Assembly (NCBI RefSeq): GCF_000471905.2
Contig: NW_006499728.1
Coordinates: 1,595,086-1,659,085 of the forward strand
Length of the DNA stretch: 64,000 bases
Direction: 5' to 3'
From: Amborella trichopoda
Lineage: Eukaryota > Streptophyta > Magnoliopsida > Amborellales > Amborellaceae
The translations under genes and the position numbers were made by a program. The number at the start of each line of letters is the position of its first letter. The stretch's first letter is position 1. The notes below the pieces were generated by a model that saw nothing but the letters and a program-made list of their open reading frames with translations, ran no database searches and was not told the origin of the DNA. Of the stretch, positions 57,781-64,000 are shown piece by piece.

Positions 57781-58823
57781 ATCAAAGGTTAAGTGAGGTT
57801 AAATTGTCAATAATAGTCTGGCAATTTAAAACAAAATTATGTGGGATGTACATATCTAAAGGGCACCCTACCAAAATTTTAATACTGAAAGCGCACTCTT
57901 TAGTTTGGCTTTTCGAGTGCCCGAACTCATTTTTTTTAAACAAAGTACATGTATATCATGCTTCCACAATTGCGAAAGACCTCCCTAGGATGATTCTTTG
58001 GATCTACCTAAAAATCATCGGATAATTATTTTTTGAAAAATGGAATTGGATTTTGACTTTTTAACGATTTAGATCTAACCAACCAAAATTTGGACAATCT
58101 GTGTTCAATTTTAAGATTGATGTTTTTTGGGTGAAGTTTGTATAAGGTTGAGGATTTAAACAATCAAAGTAAGGCGCATTTCTAAATGATGTCGAAATAT
58201 TCTTTTTCAATGCTTGGAATCCCATGGTCTAAAAGTTTGCTTTCATCTTGATTTTGACATTGAAAATCTTCAAAGATGATGTAGATCGAGTAGATCTACG
58301 AACATTTCAAAATCTTGAAGATAACACATTATGTACCATTTCAAGAACTGGAAATCTTTTTTGAGATTGTCATGATCAATTGTAAGGTTTTTGGGCATCT
58401 AACAGCCTTCTCAAGTGAGGTTTTGAGGTGGACTTTACTTCTTTAGTATAAGGTTGCAACTTTAAATAATTTTTTTTTCTATTTTATACAAATAGAATTG
58501 AAAAAAAAAATATTTATAAGATGGTTGACGACGTCACATCCCAATGGGAAAAGAAAACTTAGCAAAATCATGTAAATACATTGGTCCATATATCATCATC
58601 ATAATCAAAGGCTTTTCTCAACGGCTACACGAATTATGGTCCACCATTATGCTCCATCAAGGGCTATATAATTTGCCATATTACTTCTCATTACATCTAA
58701 CCATGTCTTTTTGTGTCTACTCCTTGCCATTTTTGAGTTTTCTGCTTGAACTAATTTGTACATTATAATTGGTGTTGTACTGGATTTGTACTACACATAC
58801 AATGATTGATATATATATATATA
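57781..58823. other. Intergenic DNA with a diverged palindromic MITE and AT repeat
   Basis: 58130-58470 is a diverged family copy (GAAGTTTGTATAAGGTTGAG, AAACAATCAAAG, GTAGATCGAGTAGATCTACG). An (AT)n run at 58809-58823 ends exactly where viral sequence begins. No gene. Confidence 0.5.
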
Positions 58824-59080
58824 TTATTGAGGGGTTTATAATTAATGACTAGTCGTGGAACTCCTCGTTCTTGTTCGGCATTTTTATTGACATAAAAAGC
58901 AGAGCAGCTCCATGGAGATGAATTGGGAAGTATGAGTTTCTTAAGAAGTAAATCTTTAATTTCATTATGACATGTTTGTAATAATTCCGTATTCATCTGA
59001 ATAGGTCGAGCTTTTGTTGGTATTTTTGTTTCACTAAAATTTGGTTCATATGGTAATCCAACAATATGTTGTTTTCTATG
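58824..59080 (-). pseudogene. Caulimovirid reverse transcriptase, N-terminal part only
   Basis: In frame with the protease region after a single stop at 59081-59083. Contains LPYEPNFSE, SSPWSCSAFYVNKN and GVPRLVINYKPLN, the first RT motifs of caulimovirids. The sequence stops being viral at the (AT)n repeat, well before the catalytic YxDD. Confidence 0.9.
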
Positions 59081-60690
59081 TCAAAAAGCGGTTGGTAGAT
59101 CATTACATATTTCGTTTTCAATAAAACTTTTGAGTTGTATTTTTTGTATCATATTATTAGTTTGGAGTTTTTCACTGATAATCTTATGTTTGATTTCAAG
59201 TTGTAACGATCCTATAAAATCTTCTTTTTGTTTGACAATATTAATTTCTTTGATTTTTGGTTTATCAAGGAATTCAAATTTAATAGGGGTACCATGGGTA
59301 TTTGTTTCAATACCTGTATGGGAAATAGTAATTGGATATAACAGAGTGAGGAAATGTATACCAAGGATTACAACCTGACTGAGTCCCTTGACCATAATAA
59401 ATGGAGTAGGAAAACAATGTCCCTCATTATAAATTTTAGCATTAGATAACTTGTATTTAATAAATAGTCTACTTCCATTCGCAGTATTAAGGATTTGGGT
59501 AGGTTTATCAAAGTATTTTGTAGGGACTAATCCTTCATTGAGGCAATTCAGATCAGCACCTGAATCAATTAAAGCTAGAGATTGAAATTCATATTCATCA
59601 TTTATGACAATGGTTACTAAGACAAACCATTTTTGTGTGATTACTCTATTTAAGACATTTACTGATTTCTTGGTAGATGATTCGCATTGATTTATATAAT
59701 CATTGGGATGATATGATTTAAGTAAGTGGTCAAATTCAATGATATCTGTGTCAGTGTCTATTTCGGAGGTTTTGTTATGGAGTTCAAGGATTTGAATTCT
59801 ATTTTTTAATTGGGTTACTTTTACCTTGACTATATTTACTTCGGCTTTGAGTTCAGCAATAGTAGGTTCTTTTTGTGTGGCTTCATGCTGACTGATACGT
59901 TTCATTATATCAGAAAAATTATAATTATCAGGAGGTTTGACTAATGGCATATGTTTTGTTTTTGTTTTAGTTAAATTAATAAACTGAGTAATTATTTCTC
60001 TTTTTTCATCAGGATCAGAAATTTTCTCTATTAGGTCTAAAATAAGATTGTCTTCTTTTGTTAGCGTATGGATATCAGAAGTTGTAATAGGACGTTTACA
60101 TATTTCTTCATCAGAACTACTATTCGTGGACCAATAGAAATCATCATTATGTATAGTGCCTATAAAAGAACTATCACTACTCGTTATAGTAGAGTCCGTA
60201 TCTGAGCTAGATGAATCATATATTTGAATAATGTCATATATTTTATTTCTGATATTTTCATCTAGTGTAATAGAGTCTAATTTTTGTTTGACTTTGCATT
60301 GGCTTTTATAATGGCCAACTTTTCCACACTTATAGCAAACATGTAATTTCTTACTATTTTGTTGAAATTTTTTAGCTGTAAAACATTTAGTAAATTTCCT
60401 ATATTTTTTATGTTTGGTTGGAAAAGACTTATGTGTTTTTTTAGGTTTATTAATGCGATGTTTTTTCTTTTTATATATTTTATGTATTTTATGTGGTTTG
60501 TTTTTATCAATATGATAGCCAAATTGTTGGCAGAAGTCTCCTAACTCTTTTTTACCACTTATGTTTTGTTTATCAAGTTGCTTTTTAAGTTTCATATCTG
60601 TGCATAGGGCTAAGCCTTCAGCACATATTTCAGAGGATAATTCTCCTAAAGTATATCGAGCGTAATTGATTACACCACTATTTTTATTTT
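59081..60690 (-). pseudogene. Caulimovirid CCHC zinc finger and aspartic protease region
   Basis: A 505-codon open stretch (59081-60595) plus some upstream sequence in the same frame. Begins with a Lys-rich basic part, then CYKCGKVGHYKSQC, the coat-protein zinc finger that binds nucleic acid. A Ser/Asp-rich acidic region and a coiled-coil-like stretch follow. The retropepsin site LIDSGAD is near 59560, with VILGIHFL downstream. It is joined to the coat-protein region by a frame change near 60700. Confidence 0.88.
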
Positions 60691-60734
60691 TCAGACGTTC
60701 TTTGACCTGGTAATCCTGCTACGAACTTTTCTTT

Positions 60735-61514
60735 CTAGTGGTCAACATGAATATCTTCTCGTATAAGTAAACGAGAGAAAAAGACGTCTTTATACCATTT
60801 GTAGTGAGATAATGTGGGACAACGTAAATTGGATAAAAGATCAGCAGTTCGAGCTGAAAGTATTGAAGTATTTCCTATGAAATGAAGAGCAATTGTATAA
60901 ATCAGTGAATTGACAACATCACTTTCAGAATATACCATATCCTGGTTGTGTTCATTTTTTGCTGTCCATTGGCGAGTATTTGTTAATATTTGTTGATTTG
61001 TTTGTTCATTGAGATAAGAATCCCACCATCCTCTTAGCCAGCCAGTAAATCTTGAAACTATGGCTTTTGCTATTTCCTGATCATGGTTACCAGCCATTTT
61101 ACATGCCAAAGCATACATAGTCATATGTTTCATTGTATCTAATATTCGGTGATCGAAAATTCCATCAATGTTCCAATCTATAATAGTTCGACCAGTATAT
61201 GTAGAAGTATGACTTGTAAGGTATTCTTCTAATTGTATATCAACTGGGGTTGGTCTCTTGTAATATGGTCGGGCATTTATTGGTTGCCAATTCTTATTAT
61301 AATTGATTCGATTTATCGTATCTGGGGAAATATGATGTTCAGAAAATGCTTTTTGCATATTTGATATTGTGTTGGCAATTGATGGTTCGATATTTTCATT
61401 TTCTTGAAACATTATTTCTTCTTGAAGAGTCATATTATCACGTTCAGGGATTTTTGTTTTCCCTTTATCGTTGTCTGGTATAATAATATTTTCTTTAGGT
61501 TTGGAATCTTTTAT
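60735..61514 (-). pseudogene. Caulimovirid coat protein core region
   Basis: Open over about 260 codons after a stop at 61515-61517 (start ATG at 61433 is internal). Contains YYKRPTPVDIQLEE, TIIDWNIDGIFDH and RFTGWLRGWWDSYL, hallmark wording of the capsid core in angiosperm endogenous caulimovirids. Ends at a stop, with a frame change before the zinc-finger region. Confidence 0.8.
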
Positions 61515-62431
61515 TTATAATTTGGATAATTTGGAAATTAATTGGTCCATTAGTGTTTTATTATCGTCACCTATATGAAATTTTTCTTTATTTAATTCAG
61601 GAGGAGGTTTAAAGAATAATTGTTTCTTTTCTTTATATGTGGGAGGATGTAATAAGTTTTCTATTCTAATGGTTTGTTGTCCAATAATGTAAAGATAGAG
61701 ATTTGTATAATTGTTTTGTTCAATTATGTGTGAGAGTAATTCCATACGAGCTAAATTTGCGTTATTTAATTTGTATGGTGTAGCTATTGTTTCGTATACA
61801 ATCATTTGGGTTGAGGATCCTATATGATGCTCTGTGTTTGATCCTGTTGTGGTGGATCCAGTAACTGTTTCAGCCATTCCTTGTATTTTCAGACTTTGTT
61901 CAGGAGGATGTATGGCTTTAATTGTGTTTCCTTCAGTAGTATTGAATAATATATACTGAGTTTCTAGTGTATTTATTTCAAAGTCGGGAATAGGAATTTG
62001 GTATTTGAGTAGGATGTCTTTTAACCAATCAAAAAAACATGTTCCTTTATTTCCTTGTTTTCTCCATTTGTTGAATCTTTTATGAAACAAAGATACTAAT
62101 TTAGGTTCAAAAGTTTCTACATACCATTCTCTGATGTTTTTATTTTTGTGGGATGAATAATCATTATGATAAACTCTTTATCCAATTGTTCTTCAAGTTG
62201 TAGTACTTGAATAAATTCTGCTTCCTCAGGTTCTTCCTGAGCCTGCTTATATTGAGGGATAATGATATGATCAGATGTTCGTAATAGTCCATCAATTGGA
62301 GGTTTTATTGGTGTTGATGGAAGAGTTATGATGGGAGGAATTCGATTGTAAGTAGTAACAGATTTTCTTGCTGGTTCTGGTTCTCGGAAAGAGTGAGTAC
62401 TTGAAGTACCTAAGATGGATGAATCATCCAT
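61515..62431 (-). pseudogene. Caulimovirid polyprotein middle region, function unassigned
   Basis: Two open stretches, 62117-62431 and 61515-62090, in different frames, so there is a frame change near 62100. The second is in frame with the coat protein. It contains FDWLKDILLKYQIPIPDFEI and a Gly/Thr-rich stretch. The position between movement and coat proteins is where caulimovirids place linker or virion-associated regions; I do not recognise a domain. Confidence 0.6.
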
Positions 62432-63283
62432 TTGTTGTAAAATCCTATTATTTGTGAATTGGATTTCAATATTTCCATCTGTATATTCAATAATTTTATC
62501 TGGAATATTTTGGATAGATGTTTGTGATGGTTGATTTTCATTATGGATTGACCATGTTTATGGTAAGATAATATCTGACCATGATATTGTTTTTGGTACA
62601 ATCGTATTGGATTTTTCTATATTGGTTTGGAAAAATATTGTTTGTCATCTTGTATCTATCTGAAGTACATTTGGACATAATGTATTCATAACTTTATAAT
62701 AAATACGATAAACTATAGCTATATTTTGAGAACCTAACATCATTTTAAATCCTTGAATTTTTAGATTTAAAGATAAAACATTTAAAATATTTGGGTCTGT
62801 AAGAGATACAGAATAATTTGGAAAACAATTGAAATATATTGGTTCGCTGCATACACTAGATTCGACCATCCCTAGTAATGAATCAGAAAATCTGTTATGC
62901 CTAGTATCTCGTAAGCATACTAAGATAGAATTATTTAATCCAAGACGAGTTAAAGGTTTTACAGCTATTTGGATTAGTCCTACGTGTAAATATTTATAGT
63001 TTCTTGTTTTATGGACTTGTAATATTTTTTGGGATAATAATTGAAAATCTTCTTGATTACTTGTAACAGATAGAGTCTGTTCTACTGTTTTGATAGCATA
63101 TCCGATTTTTAGATCGAATGTGCCTTTCTTATATACGTCTGATATTGGTACTTTGGGTGTGTTCTAATTTTGTATTTGATTTTCAATATCGTTAATAATA
63201 ATTTTTTCTTTATTTTTTATCCTTAGAGTCCTATTAGTTGTACTGGTTGTTTTATCCGTCAGATTCTTAATAAATTTTTCCAT
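62432..63283 (-). pseudogene. Caulimovirid movement protein (30K type)
   Basis: Starts at ATG 63281-63283, in the same frame as 62645-62869 and 62117-62431. One stop at 63164-63166 and others near 62645 and 62545. LIQIAVKPLTRLGLN, a DSLLGMVES stretch, and YFNCFPNYSVSLTDPNIL match the 30K movement-protein core that moves virus between cells through plasmodesmata. Part of a polyprotein in the intact virus; broken here. Confidence 0.8.
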
Positions 63284-63500
63284 TATTAGGTTGCGGTTGA
63301 GTGTTATCTGGACAGTCCTCTTTGACCACCTCTTACGTCTTCTAGACCTCAGCGGCTCTCCTGGCCTAAACGGTCAACTGACTGGGTGTCTGAGCGTCTC
63401 TAACCTCAATGCTCGGACCAACTTTCTTTAATGGATTAATTTGTTAAGTTTCTTGAGATAAAAGAACTAGCGATAACTCTTAGTCCTCTAATATAGGGTT
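63284..63500 (-). other. Viral leader between primer site and first ORF
   Basis: About 217 bases, GC-richer than the rest of the locus, with short runs such as CTCTCCTGG and GTCTCTAACC. Caulimovirid leaders carry short ORFs and a large hairpin; I cannot confirm a stable fold by eye. Confidence 0.5.
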
Positions 63501-63513
63501 GGCTCTGATACCA
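63501..63513 (-). promoter_or_regulatory. Viral primer-binding site, initiator tRNA-Met type
   Basis: Minus strand reads TGGTATCAGAGCC, the conserved caulimovirid priming site and conventional genome position 1. It lies within 10 bases of the end of a partial RT sequence, where an intact genome would have RNase H and the intergenic region between them. Confidence 0.9.
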
Positions 63514-63519
63514 AAACTG

Positions 63520-63809
63520 CGCCAAGATTTTTAAGACCAAAGGGCATAACATTCCATTCATATTGTCCAAAAGGGACATTAAATGCTGTTTTATATTTAT
63601 CTTCTTCCTTTATCAGTATTTACCAAAAACCAGATTTTAAATCAAATTTTGAGAAGATTACTGCAGGTAAGAGTCTATCGAGTAAATCTTTTTTATTTGG
63701 AATGAGATATCTAATCCATTGTAATATTTTATTGAGGGGTTTATAATTAATGACTAGTCGTGGAACTCCTCGTTCTTGTTCGGCATTTTTATTGACATAA
63801 AAAAGCAGA
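63520..63809 (-). pseudogene. Second partial caulimovirid reverse transcriptase segment
   Basis: Minus strand encodes the stretch from the VNKN...GVPRLVINYKPLN region through FNVPFGQYEW to MPFGLKN, then breaks. The first 80 bp duplicate the RT end at 58824-58903, with one extra A in a homopolymer. It runs into a 20-N gap at 63810. The YxDD active site is missing here as well. Confidence 0.85.
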
Positions 63810-63829
63810 NNNNNNNNNNNNNNNNNNNN
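63810..63829. other. Assembly gap, 20 N
   Basis: 20 N cutting the viral RT segment; sequence on the far side is not recognisably viral. Confidence 1.
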
Positions 63830-64000
63830 TTTTTAGTCGAGTTTGAGAAAAAAAAAAATCGATGTTTTTAGAAATTTTTAGCTAGCCCTTCTCACTTTTT
63901 TATCAAAAAAATTGGGCTTTTTGAAGAATCATATATTTTGTATTTTCAATGCACAATGACAAGGATGTTGTGTAGAGAGTGTCAGGTCCGATTTAGATTT
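63830..64000. other. Short terminal stretch, nothing recognised
   Basis: AT-rich with homopolymers; too short to assign. Confidence 0.4.

Larger units (their letters stand above)
58824..63809 (-). mobile_element. Endogenous caulimovirid (florendovirus-like), defective
   Basis: On the minus strand, from right to left: partial reverse transcriptase, tRNA-Met primer site, leader, movement protein, unassigned region, coat protein, CCHC zinc finger, aspartic protease, start of reverse transcriptase. This order is that of Caulimoviridae polyproteins; wording of the coat-protein and movement-protein parts suggests the florendovirus group, by recall. No LTRs or integrase. The frames are interrupted by a few stops and two frame changes, and no YxDD motif or RNase H is present, so the locus is a fossil. 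An 80-bp RT stretch occurs at both ends (58824-58903 and 63729-63809). Confidence 0.88.

Noticed and set aside
58763..58823. Continuation of the viral RT frame through the AT repeat
   Set aside because: The residues after YKPLN are repeat translation (IYIYI) and host sequence, not RT.

Overview
This window is nuclear DNA of a flowering plant. It is AT-rich, has intron-rich GT-AG genes of plant-specific types, and is full of plant transposon classes: a Ty1/copia LTR element, an L1-type LINE, a Ty3/gypsy relic, several MITE families and an endogenous caulimovirid. I cannot place the species from sequence alone. Two 20-N gaps (20156-20175, 63810-63829) mark it as a draft assembly.

Three host genes are supported. 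(1) A P-class pentatricopeptide repeat gene on the minus strand (4647-6101), a single exon of 484 codons resembling Arabidopsis At1g77360. (2) The regulatory alpha subunit of pyrophosphate-dependent phosphofructokinase on the plus strand (21844-33504). I resolve 19 exons that sum to 1848 nt (615 aa) with every junction in phase. (3) A diacylglycerol acyltransferase 2 on the plus strand (50488-56765). I resolve 9 exons that sum to 993 nt (330 aa), with a TATA box and three CACGTG G-boxes just upstream. The three genes are not an operon; they serve organelle RNA metabolism, cytosolic glycolysis/PPi metabolism and ER oil synthesis respectively.

Layout: 1-700 tandem repeat and CT microsatellite; 2220-3080 gypsy gag/protease relic split by a MITE; 4647-6101 PPR gene; 6.1-15.4 kb gene-free DNA with MITEs and a long inverted-repeat element; 15411-20618 a copia element with a perfect GTTAG target duplication; 21.1-33.7 kb the PFP alpha gene; 35.2-40.9 kb a decayed LINE on the minus strand; 41-50.3 kb MITE-rich gene-free DNA; 50.3-56.8 kb DGAT2, with MITEs in its introns; 57-58.8 kb MITE fragments; 58.8-63.8 kb an endogenous caulimovirid (florendovirus-like) on the minus strand, with broken reading frames and no RT active-site motif or RNase H.

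The most notable points are a palindromic hAT-like MITE family of about 380-400 bp with at least ten copies here (8-bp target duplications exact for two, 7/8 for a third), the rearranged viral locus in which RT sequence abuts the primer-binding site, an 81-bp stop-free in-frame intron in PFP alpha, and the ABRE/G-box cluster at DGAT2.
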